From: an uncultured Bacillota bacterium
GTDB lineage: Bacteria > Bacillota_I > Bacilli_A > RF39 > UBA660
Direction of reading: 5' to 3'
DNA: 27,506 nucleotides
Assembly (NCBI GenBank): GCA_947168865.1
Contig: CAMVNN010000008.1
Location: 1-27,506 of the forward strand
The translations under genes and the position numbers were made by a program. Below the pieces are notes generated by a model. That model worked only from the letters and a program-made list of their open reading frames with translations, was not told where the DNA came from and did not search any database. Each line of letters starts with the position of its first letter. Position 1 is the first letter of the stretch. Shown in pieces: positions 8,498 through 15,602 of this stretch.

Positions 8498-8528
8498 ATT
8501 ATAACAAATAATTTTTAAATAAGACAAC
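8498..8528 (-). promoter_or_regulatory. predicted promoter of tex-PAP2
   Basis: The minus strand has TATAAT (8498-8503), with TTGTCT (8523-8528) at a 19-bp spacing. The -10 is perfect and the spacer long. It lies 24 bp upstream of the chosen tex start. Confidence 0.55.
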
Positions 8529-8537
8529 ATGCAAATC

Positions 8538-9707
8538 TTAACTTATTTTATCGATGCCATATTTTTCTTTTATCTCATCTACAGTATGTTCCAGTTTTTC
8601 TTTTTTTTCTTCTTTTTCAACATTAGAATCAAACACAGATGCTTGAAAATAATAATTTGATACTAATCCTGATACTCTTATTCCTACTAATCTAACTCCA
8701 TTTTTATCCCATATTTGCTCCATTTGTTTTAATGCAATATTATATATATCTTTTGATATATTAGTTGGATTTAAGATTTTAATTTGTTTCGTCATACTTT
8801 GAAAATCTTTATTTTTAAGAATAGCAGCTATAACATAAGCATATTTTTTTTCTTTTCTCAATTCTAAACCTATTTTCTCAGATTGATGCTTTAATAGTTC
8901 TTTTACTTCGTTTATATTAAATGCATCAGTAGGTAAAGTTTCAGTTGTACTTATGCACTTAGGATCAGTTCTATAGCTTATGACTTCACTATTATCAATT
9001 CCTCGTGCTGAATTTATTAAATAAGTAGTTTGATTTTTAAATGTTTTTCTTAAATCTTCTTCTGAAGCATTAGCTAAATCTCCTATTGTTAAAATACCCA
9101 TTTCTTTTAGAACTTTGGCTGTTTTTTTACCTACTCCAAATAAATCTCCTATAGGAAGAGGATACATTTTATCTTTCACTTCATAATCAAATAAAGTATG
9201 AACTTTATATGGTTTCGAAAAATCAGATGCCATTTTGGCACATAATTTATTATTGGCAACTCCAACATTAACTGTAAAGCCTAATTTATCATAAATTTCT
9301 TTTTGAATTTTATAAGCGAATTCAACTTCATCACCATTTATTTTCTTTATTTTTCCATAATCCAAATAACATTCATCAATACTTGCTATTTCAATATCTG
9401 GAGTATAACTATAAAGAATATCAAACATTTTTTTGGACATTATATGGTAAAATTCAAAATTTGGTGGATATATTCTTAAAGCAGGACATTTCTTCTTAGC
9501 TGAATATAATGTTTCAGCAGTTACGACACCTTGTTTTTTAGCAGGCATTGATTTTGCAAGTACTATTCCTCTTCTCATCTTTTCATCACCACCAATAACC
9601 GCATATGAATTTCTAATGTCGTATTTAGCTCCTTTATTGAGTAAATCAATTGCACTCCAAGATAAAAATGCATTGTTAACATCAATATGCATAATGATTC
9701 TTTCCAT
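8538..9707 (-). CDS. Y-family DNA polymerase (DinB/UmuC type)
   Basis: This translesion polymerase has 389 residues from the ATG at 9707. The catalytic acidic residues are in HIDVNNAF (D9) and SIDECYLD (D111, E112). The little-finger region follows, with VGVANNKLCAKMASDFSKP and a GVGKKTAKVLKEMGI helix-hairpin-helix. Near the C-terminus YFQASVFD contains a QxxxF motif that could bind the beta clamp. DVNNAF in place of the E. coli DMDCFF puts it in the Firmicutes DinB/UmuC-like group. The start is chosen because GGTG lies 7 nt upstream of this ATG; a TTG four codons earlier would place the SD inside the gene. There is no visible LexA-type box. The gene is monocistronic, between its own promoter and the tex promoter. 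Confidence 0.92.
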   Translation of the reverse strand: MERIIMHIDVNNAFLSWSAIDLLNKGAKYDIRNSYAVIGGDEKMRRGIVLAKSMPAKKQGVVTAETLYSAKKKCPALRIYPPNFEFYHIMSKKMFDILYSYTPDIEIASIDECYLDYGKIKKINGDEVEFAYKIQKEIYDKLGFTVNVGVANNKLCAKMASDFSKPYKVHTLFDYEVKDKMYPLPIGDLFGVGKKTAKVLKEMGILTIGDLANASEEDLRKTFKNQTTYLINSARGIDNSEVISYRTDPKCISTTETLPTDAFNINEVKELLKHQSEKIGLELRKEKKYAYVIAAILKNKDFQSMTKQIKILNPTNISKDIYNIALKQMEQIWDKNGVRLVGIRVSGLVSNYYFQASVFDSNVEKEEKKEKLEHTVDEIKEKYGIDKIS

Positions 9708-9723
9708 ATAATTCACCAATAAT

Positions 9724-9752
9724 ATTGTAACACGAACATTTGTTTAAAGCAA
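9724..9752 (-). promoter_or_regulatory. predicted promoter of the Y-family polymerase gene
   Basis: On the minus strand TTGCTT (9747-9752), a 17-bp spacer and TACAAT (9724-9729) lie between the ATPase terminator and the polymerase start. Confidence 0.6.
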
Positions 9753-9754
9753 AT

Positions 9755-9775
9755 AAAAAGGAACATATTGTTCCT
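9755..9775 (-). terminator. intrinsic terminator of the P-type ATPase gene
   Basis: AGGAACA/TGTTCCT (7-bp stem, 3-nt loop) is followed by TTTTTA on the minus strand. The stem overlaps the ATPase stop codon. Confidence 0.75.
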
Positions 9776-11921
9776 ATAAATATCTTCTTACTATTTTATC
9801 AAAAAAACTATATATAAATAACATTATAAATGATTCAATTATAGTAGCTATTATAATTTTAAAATTAAGTGTTTCTAAACTATAAAAATCTTTTAATAAA
9901 ACAACTTGTATAAGATAAACTACTCCCAGAATAATAAATAAATATTTTCTTAGTTTAGTAAATGGTTTACAAACACGATAAAGATTGACAAATCCTATAA
10001 ATGATATAATAAAAACTGATATTGTTGAAAACTCATTTGGCGTTAATCTAGTCACATTTTTAAATAATAATATTAGTATTGTTGCAACAGCAACAGTTAG
10101 TGCTGTTGGAAGTGATTTTTTTAATACTCTTGGCAAAAAGTCTTTATTTATGTCATCATCAGATGCTTCAAGAGATAAAATAAATCCTGGTATTCCAATA
10201 GTCATTGAGCCAATTAAAGTTATTTGAATGGGAATGAATGGATATTTAACACTTACTATTAGAAAAATAATCGTTAGGAATATTGCATATATTGTTTTAG
10301 ATAAAAACAAACTTGCACTTCTTTCAATATTAGATGTTATCCTTCTTCCCTCTTTGATGACTTTAGGTAAAACTTCAAAGTCATTATTTAAAAGTACTAT
10401 TTCAGAAACACTTTTAGCCGCTTCTGAAGCATTTTCAAATGTAATTGAAGTATTTGCTTCCTTAAGTGCCAAAACATCATTAACCCCATCTCCAACATAT
10501 GTAACAGTATTATATAGTTTTAATGCGGCAATTAATTTTTGTTTTTGTTCAGGTGTTACTCTACCAAATATGTTGTATTCTTTAACGAGTTTATCATAAT
10601 CAATAGTTTTTAAAGTATTTAGATTGATAGTTCTAATATCTTTAATGCCTGCTTTTGAAGCAATGCCTGAAACAGTGGTTGCATCATCACCAGATATTAC
10701 TTTAACCGCGATATTAGATTTATTGTATTCATCTATTACTTTATCAATATTATTTCTTAATTCATCTTTAAATAAAAGAATTGCTAAAATCACACTACTC
10801 TCAGATAAAGTTAAAACACGATAGTCTTTTTGATACTTTTTAATCTCTTTCGTTTCTTTAATTGGTGCTCCAAGTTGATAGGTTTTTTTATTTACGATTA
10901 TTTGCATATATTTTTTCTTAGAATCAAAAGGAATAATTTTAACATCTTTACTGTTATTTTCACTTTTATATTTTTCTTTTATAGCAAGCATTGTTTTATT
11001 ATCATCTTTTGAATTATTTGCAATCAATTCAAGTATTTCATTTGACTTATTATCTAATTCAATTACATTTTCTAAAATAATATTGCCTGTTGTTAGAGTA
11101 CCAGTTTTATCAAAACAAATGACTTCAGTCCTAGCAAGTAGTTCTGTTGCATATAAATTTTGAATTAAAATTTTATATTTATTTAATTTAATAACTGATA
11201 AAACAGCAATAGTACTTGTTAAAAGTATAAGTCCTTCTGGAATCATTGATAAAATTGACGCAACAGTGTTTACAATCGCAATATTTATCTTAGAATCTAA
11301 TATATAGTATTGCTTTAAAAATATTAAAATAGATAATGGAATAATAATGATAGTTATAATTTTAATTACTTTTTTAAGAGACTTAACTATTTCAGAATCT
11401 ATCTTTTTTATTCTCTTTCCTTCATTCATTATCTTATAAATATAGTTTTCTTTACCAACAGCAGTTACTAATAAAATACCACTTCCTGAGACAACAAATG
11501 ATCCTGGAATTAATTTATCGCCCTGTTTTTTTACAATATAATCAGGTTCTCCCGTTATAAATGATTCATCTACACTTATTTCTCCTTCAGATAGTATCCC
11601 ATCAAATACTATTTGATCTCCTATATTAAGTTTAATATGATCTGATTCTACTATTTCATCAATGTTCTTAATTTTATTATCGCTTAATATAAACTTGGAT
11701 TTTGATATGACATTTAATTTTTTAAGAATATTTCTTGCATATAGTTCTTGTAAAATACCAATCAAGGTATTACATATTACTACTCCCATAAAAAGGCAAT
11801 TCTTAGGACTATCAAATATTATAATTAATAATGCTAAAGATATGTTTAAAATATTAAATAATGTAAAAGTATGCTCAAAGATTATCTTAGAAATACTTTT
11901 AGAATATATCTTGTCAGTCAT
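9774..11921 (-). CDS. P-type cation-transporting ATPase (CtpE-like)
   Basis: This 715-residue P-type ATPase has actuator loop TGEPDYI (TGE 123-125), phosphorylation motif DKTGTLT (Asp 271), nucleotide/hinge segments VISGDDATTVSG and the GDGVND hinge, with membrane helices before, between and after. The M4 metal-binding segment reads IPEGLILL (227-234), as in Ca2+-type and CtpE-like pumps, rather than the CPC of heavy-metal pumps. No N-terminal metal-binding domain is present. It probably moves Ca2+ or another divalent cation across the plasma membrane; the ion cannot be fixed from sequence. The start has GGTGAT 4 nt upstream, and an extended -10 box (TGTTATAAT, 11939-11947) supports it. Despite being a metal pump, it is not the gene controlled by the Mn2+ riboswitch. 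Confidence 0.9.
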   Translation of the reverse strand: MTDKIYSKSISKIIFEHTFTLFNILNISLALLIIIFDSPKNCLFMGVVICNTLIGILQELYARNILKKLNVISKSKFILSDNKIKNIDEIVESDHIKLNIGDQIVFDGILSEGEISVDESFITGEPDYIVKKQGDKLIPGSFVVSGSGILLVTAVGKENYIYKIMNEGKRIKKIDSEIVKSLKKVIKIITIIIIPLSILIFLKQYYILDSKINIAIVNTVASILSMIPEGLILLTSTIAVLSVIKLNKYKILIQNLYATELLARTEVICFDKTGTLTTGNIILENVIELDNKSNEILELIANNSKDDNKTMLAIKEKYKSENNSKDVKIIPFDSKKKYMQIIVNKKTYQLGAPIKETKEIKKYQKDYRVLTLSESSVILAILLFKDELRNNIDKVIDEYNKSNIAVKVISGDDATTVSGIASKAGIKDIRTINLNTLKTIDYDKLVKEYNIFGRVTPEQKQKLIAALKLYNTVTYVGDGVNDVLALKEANTSITFENASEAAKSVSEIVLLNNDFEVLPKVIKEGRRITSNIERSASLFLSKTIYAIFLTIIFLIVSVKYPFIPIQITLIGSMTIGIPGFILSLEASDDDINKDFLPRVLKKSLPTALTVAVATILILLFKNVTRLTPNEFSTISVFIISFIGFVNLYRVCKPFTKLRKYLFIILGVVYLIQVVLLKDFYSLETLNFKIIIATIIESFIMLFIYSFFDKIVRRYL

Positions 11922-11938
11922 TTATATCACCATTTATG

Positions 11939-11947
11939 ATTATAACA
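11939..11947 (-). promoter_or_regulatory. extended -10 promoter element of the P-type ATPase gene
   Basis: TGTTATAAT on the minus strand has no good -35 hexamer at 17 bp. It is divergent from the tRNA-Cys promoter on the other strand. Confidence 0.55.
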
Positions 11948-11968
11948 CACATTTTTACTATTTAATAC

Positions 11969-11997
11969 TTGCATTTTTTTATATGTTTTGCTATAAT
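11969..11997 (+). promoter_or_regulatory. promoter of tRNA-Cys
   Basis: TTGCAT (11969-11974), a 17-bp spacer and TATAAT (11992-11997) would start transcription a few bases before the mature tRNA 5' end. Confidence 0.8.
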
Positions 11998-12008
11998 TTA
12001 TACGTGAT

Positions 12009-12082
12009 GGAGCCATAGCCAAGTGGTAAGGCGTGGGACTGCAACTCCCTGATCGTTGGTTCAAATCCGACTGGCTCCTCCA
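12009..12082 (+). tRNA. tRNA-Cys (GCA)
   Basis: The acceptor stem GGAGCCA/TGGCTCC, the D-arm, the anticodon loop CTGCAAC with GCA, the T-arm GTTGG/CCGAC and the encoded CCA all fold. U73 is the expected discriminator for tRNA-Cys. A short T-run follows. Confidence 0.97.
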
Positions 12083-12092
12083 TTTTTGTGTA

Positions 12093-12121
12093 TTGTCACA
12101 TCATAATTAATATGTTATAAT
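12093..12121 (+). promoter_or_regulatory. promoter of tRNA-Gly
   Basis: TTGTCA (12093-12098), a 17-bp spacer ending in TGT (extended -10) and TATAAT (12116-12121) lie 9 bp before the tRNA. Confidence 0.85.
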
Positions 12122-12130
12122 AATTGCTAT

Positions 12131-12205
12131 GCAGGTGTAGTACAGCGGTTAGTATGCGGCCTTGCCAAGGCTGAGACGGCGGTTCGATTCCGCTCACTTG
12201 CTCCA
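12131..12205 (+). tRNA. tRNA-Gly (GCC)
   Basis: The acceptor GCAGGTG pairs with CACTTGC (one G-U), the anticodon loop TTGCCAA carries GCC, the T-loop is TTCGATT, and CCA is encoded. It is the last clearly core gene before the accessory segment. Serine recombinases do not normally use tRNA ends, and no duplicated 3' end was seen. Confidence 0.97.
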
Positions 12206-12218
12206 ATGAGATTTTAGT

Positions 12219-12260
12219 AACAACCTTTATGAAACTTGTGTTCATAGAGGTTGTTTTTTT
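12219..12260 (+). terminator. intrinsic terminator of tRNA-Gly
   Basis: AACAACCTTTATGAA and TTCATAGAGGTTGTT form a 15-bp stem with one wobble and a 7-nt loop, followed by seven T. Confidence 0.9.
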
Positions 12261-12288
12261 GAAAATCGGCGGAAGGCTGAAGTGATAC

Positions 12289-12311
12289 AACTCTTTTCTT
12301 AGAAAGGAGTT
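12289..12311 (+). promoter_or_regulatory. hairpin sequestering the Shine-Dalgarno site of the 95-residue gene
   Basis: AACTCTTTTC (12289-12298) and GAAAGGAGTT (12302-12311) pair over 10 bp (one U-G) with a 3-nt loop. AAAGGAG is the ribosome-binding site 9 nt before the ATG at 12318, so translation would need this hairpin opened. There is no full T-run, so it is not an obvious terminator. Confidence 0.5.
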
Positions 12312-12317
12312 ATTTTT

Positions 12318-12605
12318 ATGCTTAAAACTAAGATTATTGAAAAATATAGACCACCAAATAAGACTATAGAATTATTAAATAGTATTCCTAATATCAAATT
12401 AGAAATAACTAATGGCTATGCTCAAATAATTGAGAAAACTAATATTAAACAAGTATTTCCAATAGTTTATAAGATTAATGATTCACTTACTATCTATCAT
12501 TTTATCAATGAAGAAGTAAATAAAAAGCCTTACTATGTTTTAGAACATAATAAGGCATACGATTTAGATGACATGAAAAAGCTTATTTTAAACAACAATC
12601 TATGA
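12318..12605 (+). CDS. hypothetical protein, 95 residues
   Basis: I do not recognise the family. The protein is 95 residues, without signal peptide or membrane segment, mixed alpha/beta in character (an N-terminal helix KIIEKYRPPNKTIELLNSI, alternating strands in the middle, a C-terminal DLDDMKKLIL helix). The ATG is preceded by AAAGGAG inside a hairpin. It ends at TGA, consistent with the standard bacterial code. Its last 23 bp overlap, tail to tail, the end of the Abi-alpha-like gene, so the pair may interfere at the RNA level. It lies on the side of that gene away from the recombinase and may be cargo of the same element. Confidence 0.65.
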   Translation: MLKTKIIEKYRPPNKTIELLNSIPNIKLEITNGYAQIIEKTNIKQVFPIVYKINDSLTIYHFINEEVNKKPYYVLEHNKAYDLDDMKKLILNNNL

Positions 12606-13257
12606 GTTCATATCCTAAAAGTGTAACTCTAAATTTTTCTATTCCACCATCTGCTCTTAAAGGAATTCCTCCAATAGATGCTGCTGTGGCTGAGCCTTGA
12701 AAACCTGCACAACATTTTAATCTAAAAAGATTTAACATAGATAATTCATATTCTTTATCATTAAGGTTTAAAATAGTTTTTATTGCATCTCCGTTGATAC
12801 ATATTGTATCGCTATTCCTAATTTGTTCAGAATCAGGATCATTGTTTATAGTATCCAAAATCTTAATATCTACTGGGCTTAAATTTTTTAGTATTTCTAT
12901 GTACATCATTTTTTTATCAAATTTCTTTTCTGGATCTTGCCAATTAATTAATAAGTTGCTCCATAACTCTTGTAATTTATCATCATCTTCTATAAAAGCA
13001 TTTTCCAATATTTCTATTAAAAATTTTGGAGGTATTGGTGTTTCTTTACCAAGAATATTTCTTTTTTTCTTTTTTTCTTCATATCGATCGAGAAATTTTA
13101 CAGCATTGTTCCATCTAAAATAACTTAATGCATCTAAAGTAATATCACCAATGGTTGCTAAAACTCTACTATGTGTATTTTGAAGTTTAATTTTTCCATT
13201 TACTCCATTTCCTGAAACTTCTAATTCATAAATCTTATCTTTTTGATTATCTTCCAT
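12583..13257 (-). CDS. Abi-alpha / DUF4393-like protein
   Basis: This 224-residue protein has a core that resembles the Abi_alpha/DUF4393 family: PPKFLIEILENAFIEDDDKLQELW, split over residues 77-99, then SNLLIN, then MYIEILKNLSPVDIKILD (118-135), then an LGYELI tail near the C-terminus. Family members are annotated as abortive-infection or phage-defence related, but the mechanism is poorly known. No membrane segment is seen. The start is well supported by AGGAGG 7 nt upstream. It is transcribed away from the recombinase, with a 20-bp palindrome between its promoter and its RBS. The family call comes from pattern memory and is moderately sure; the defence role is inference. Confidence 0.72.
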   Translation of the reverse strand: MEDNQKDKIYELEVSGNGVNGKIKLQNTHSRVLATIGDITLDALSYFRWNNAVKFLDRYEEKKKKRNILGKETPIPPKFLIEILENAFIEDDDKLQELWSNLLINWQDPEKKFDKKMMYIEILKNLSPVDIKILDTINNDPDSEQIRNSDTICINGDAIKTILNLNDKEYELSMLNLFRLKCCAGFQGSATAASIGGIPLRADGGIEKFRVTLLGYELIDCCLK

Positions 13258-13284
13258 ATTTATTCCTCCTAATAAAGTAAAAAA

Positions 13285-13304
13285 GTATTCTAATATTAGA
13301 ATAC
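13285..13304. promoter_or_regulatory. 20-bp perfect palindrome, operator or attenuator
   Basis: GTATTCTAATATTAGAATAC is its own reverse complement. It lies downstream of the predicted Abi-gene promoter and upstream of that gene's RBS. On the minus strand it is followed by TTTTTT, so as RNA it would form an 8-bp hairpin with a 4-nt loop and a U-run. It could be a dimeric-repressor operator or a weak attenuator. Confidence 0.6.
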
Positions 13305-13316
13305 AAATCTATTTTA

Positions 13317-13345
13317 ATAATACCATATTTTTATTAAAATTTCTA
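13317..13345 (-). promoter_or_regulatory. predicted promoter of the Abi-alpha-like gene
   Basis: TAGAAA (13340-13345), a 17-bp spacer ending TGG (extended -10) and TATTAT (13317-13322) on the minus strand. Confidence 0.6.
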
Positions 13346-13394
13346 CTTTTAAATGATGATTTATACCTCATTTTATTTTATAACAAAAGTGCTG

Positions 13395-13400
13395 TATAAT
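13395..13400 (+). promoter_or_regulatory. -10 element of the recombinase promoter
   Basis: A consensus TATAAT lies about 30 bp before the recombinase RBS, with only a weak TTTATT at the -35 position. It diverges from the Abi-gene promoter. Confidence 0.5.
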
Positions 13401-13446
13401 TATATTAGCAGTAAAACTATTATTTCAAGAAAGGATGTGAATTTAT

Positions 13447-15180
13447 ATTAACACAGCAATTTATGTAAGAGTATCCACAGAAGAACAAAGAGATTTTGGA
13501 TACTCTATCGAAGCTCAATTAAGAGAATTAAGAAATTATTGTAAACAAAGAAATTTAAATGTAGTTCACGAGTATAATGACGCAGGATATTCTGCCAAAG
13601 ACTTAAAAAGACCAGAAATGGAAAAGCTAATAGATGATATTAAAAACGGAAGAATTAATCTAGTAGTGGCTATGAAAGTAGATAGATTAACTCGTGAAGG
13701 ATATGATGGACAATGGTTTTTAAAATTTTGTAAGGATAATAATTGTGGACTAATCTTTTTACAAGAAAACTATGATATTACTACTCCAGATGGTGAAATG
13801 ATGTATGGAATGAGTTTATTATTTGGGCAAAAAGAAAGAAGAGAAATCGGCAATAGAACTAGAAAAGCAATGGAAGAAGCTATTAAGCAAGGTAAATATC
13901 CTGCTAAAACACCATTTGGTTATATTAAAAACAAAGATAAAAAACTTGAAATTAATCCTATGGAATCTGAAATTGTTAAAGATGTATTTGAAATCTATGC
14001 TAAAGGAAACAACGCCTCTCAAACAGCTAAAATAATGAGAGAAAATAATAGATTCTTGAGAAATAATCAAAAATGGACTGAAAGTAAAGTTACTAGAATG
14101 ATTAATAATCCAATTTATAAAGGCGATTTACTATGGGGGTTATATAAGAGAAAAAAAGAAAATCAATTATTTATATCTAATCATTCACCAGCAATTATTT
14201 CTAAAGATTTATGGGATAAATGTCAAAGAGAACTAGATAGAAACTGTCATGGTAATTATGGAGAAAATATTCATATATTTCATAGAGTTGTAAGATGTCC
14301 TGAATGTCATGAATTGATGAACTCATTTTATACTATTAAATATGCTAATAAAAAGAAAAAATATAATTACTATGTTAGATGTCTAAACAAAAGATGTTCC
14401 AAAAAAGGAATCACTTACAATGCTCAAAAGATAGAAGATGCTTTTGTAAATATACTTAATGACTTATCTGCTTTAGCAATATTAAGTCAGTATTCTTTAA
14501 ATTTTCCAATTATTGATAATAAGTTTGATATTGATAAAATCAAAGGCGCTCTAACAAAAATCAAGAACGATGAAAACAAATTATTAGATTATTATTTAAC
14601 TAGTGATATTAAGTCAGATGCTTTAACTGAAAGATTAAATAGTCTATCAGCTGAAAGGAAATCTTTAGAACAAAAACAAATAAAATTAGAAAATGATGTA
14701 GTTTTAAACTACAATAAAGACATTACTACACTCTATAACGATAAAAATATAGGTGATATCGAACGAATTAACCCTATCTGGAGTATTTTATCGAGAGAAG
14801 CTAAAAAAGACATTGTAACCCAATTTATTAAGTATATAGATGTAAGTATTGATGATAACTATGTTGTTAAAATAGAAAATATCACTTTTAATAATGAATT
14901 TTTACAAAATAGTTTCTATGATCTTCCAACTTACTTATTAGAAAAATTTAAAAACAATAATAAAGATATTAAATATTTAGGTATGCTTACAAGAGAACAG
15001 TTAACAAGTCCACCTTTTGATGTAATTAGAAAGTATTCTTTTAATAGTATGGTCAAAAACTATTCAAAAGATAGAAAAAATTTAGAAACATTTTTATCAA
15101 AATTTCCAAATCAAGATATCAATATAGCTATGCTAATTGAGAATCAAAAATTTACTGACGCAATTATAATGTTTGATTAA
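13447..15180 (+). CDS. large serine recombinase, probable ATT start
   Basis: This integrase-type large serine recombinase has 577 residues from 13447. The resolvase domain begins NTAIYVRVSTEEQ with R8 and nucleophile S10, and KVDRLTR (77-83) carries further active-site Arg. The Recombinase domain (about 155-270) is followed by a zinc ribbon with C284/C287 and C312/C317, then a coiled-coil region (about 360-410). About 85 residues after the usual end are unfamiliar. The first in-frame ATG (13618) would lose the nucleophile, and an in-frame TGA stands at 13438, leaving no ATG, GTG or TTG. AAGGATGTGA (13431-13440), one mismatch from the ideal SD, points to ATT at 13447. The protein probably integrates and excises the surrounding element. 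Confidence 0.85.
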   Translation: MNTAIYVRVSTEEQRDFGYSIEAQLRELRNYCKQRNLNVVHEYNDAGYSAKDLKRPEMEKLIDDIKNGRINLVVAMKVDRLTREGYDGQWFLKFCKDNNCGLIFLQENYDITTPDGEMMYGMSLLFGQKERREIGNRTRKAMEEAIKQGKYPAKTPFGYIKNKDKKLEINPMESEIVKDVFEIYAKGNNASQTAKIMRENNRFLRNNQKWTESKVTRMINNPIYKGDLLWGLYKRKKENQLFISNHSPAIISKDLWDKCQRELDRNCHGNYGENIHIFHRVVRCPECHELMNSFYTIKYANKKKKYNYYVRCLNKRCSKKGITYNAQKIEDAFVNILNDLSALAILSQYSLNFPIIDNKFDIDKIKGALTKIKNDENKLLDYYLTSDIKSDALTERLNSLSAERKSLEQKQIKLENDVVLNYNKDITTLYNDKNIGDIERINPIWSILSREAKKDIVTQFIKYIDVSIDDNYVVKIENITFNNEFLQNSFYDLPTYLLEKFKNNNKDIKYLGMLTREQLTSPPFDVIRKYSFNSMVKNYSKDRKNLETFLSKFPNQDINIAMLIENQKFTDAIIMFD

Positions 15181-15207
15181 ACTGAGTAATTTTTACCCAG
15201 TTTTTTT
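15179..15207 (+). terminator. intrinsic terminator of the recombinase gene
   Basis: AAACTG-A-GTAA and TTAC-C-CAGTTT pair across a short loop and are followed by a run of T. The stem overlaps the stop codon. Confidence 0.75.
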
Positions 15208-15213
15208 ATGGAA

Positions 15214-15366
15214 ATATGGATGTGTTTTTACTGAAATATACTATTATTTATATATGAGCATAAGATGATGTCGGCATTTATTATGCTGCACCTTATAAAA
15301 TCAGAGTTTTATATGCCGACAAATCTGATTTCGCACTTGCGAAATTGGATGTGAACACATCCATAT
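15214..15366. other. inverted-repeat-bounded, pseudoknotted intergenic element
   Basis: The 422-bp gap 15181-15602 holds no convincing gene. Its left part is closed by a 13-bp perfect inverted repeat, ATATGGATGTGTT (15214-15226) and AACACATCCATAT (15354-15366). Inside, AGCATAA/TTATGCT (15257-15263 with 15281-15287) interlocks with GTCGGCAT/ATGCCGAC (15270-15277 with 15313-15320). A hairpin ATAAAA/TTTTAT (15295-15312) has a loop, TCAGA, that can pair with TCTGA (15324-15328), and a stable hairpin GATTTCGC/GCGAAATT spans 15327-15346. The segment GGATGTG recurs at 15347-15353 and competes with the outer arm for CACATCC. It could be a structured RNA, a recombination site region or a MITE-like element. 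No clear promoter was found. Confidence 0.5.
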
Positions 15367-15401
15367 CATTTTACCAAATGCTTATAATCAAAAGAAAAAA
15401 G

Positions 15402-15423
15402 TATGGACATGCATACATCCATA
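15402..15423. repeat. additional copy of the TATGGA/TCCATA inverted-repeat motif
   Basis: TATGGA (15402-15407) and TCCATA (15418-15423) flank a central ATGCAT, and ACATCCATAT (15415-15424) repeats the arm of the neighbouring element. On the minus strand the hairpin is followed by a C and six T, so it could also act as a terminator. Confidence 0.4.
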
Positions 15424-15505
15424 TTTTTCAAATTTTATTTTTTGGACTTCCATATATTATTTTTAAGATTCAGCTGATTCTTGATACTAATTAAGAGTAA
15501 AATAA

Positions 15506-15529
15506 CAAATAAAGGTGAACTTTATTTGC
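15506..15529. repeat. 9-bp hairpin in the recombinase/XRE gap
   Basis: CAAATAAAG and CTTTATTTG form a perfect stem around a 6-nt loop. There is no long T-run. Function unknown. The rest of 15430-15550 shows nothing I can interpret. Confidence 0.35.
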
Positions 15530-15551
15530 TTAAAAATTATAATTGCAAAGT

Positions 15552-15598
15552 AAAAAATCAATGGTCTAGATGAACTCGCAAGCTCGCCATTGATTTTT
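15552..15598 (-). terminator. intrinsic terminator after the XRE membrane regulator
   Basis: AAAAATCAATGG and CCATTGATTTTT form a perfect 12-bp stem around a 22-nt apical region, ending in T-runs on both strands. It starts 4 bp past the regulator stop and may also stop transcription coming from the recombinase side. Confidence 0.8.
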
Positions 15599-15602
15599 AA
15601 TA

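Noticed and set aside
12131..12205. tRNA-Gly 3' end as an attachment site
   Set aside because: No second copy of the tRNA 3' end was seen in the window, and large serine recombinases rarely target tRNA genes.
12096..12290. Open frame of 64 codons on the minus strand containing SGIEPPSQPWQGRILTAV
   Set aside because: It is the antisense of tRNA-Gly, a well-known spurious translation pattern; no RBS.
13618..15180. Recombinase start at the ATG at 13618
   Set aside because: This would remove the nucleophile Ser and the first 57 residues that are clearly encoded upstream in frame.
15265..15354. 29-codon plus-strand frame inside the inverted-repeat element
   Set aside because: No Shine-Dalgarno site, and its bases are explained by the paired helices.
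15214..15366. Retron-type msr-msd RNA, because inverted repeats enclose hairpins
   Set aside because: No reverse transcriptase gene lies nearby and the expected branching-guanosine layout is not evident.
15214..15366. MITE with 13-bp terminal inverted repeats
   Set aside because: Kept only as an alternative: the flanks show no target-site duplication and no matching transposase is present.
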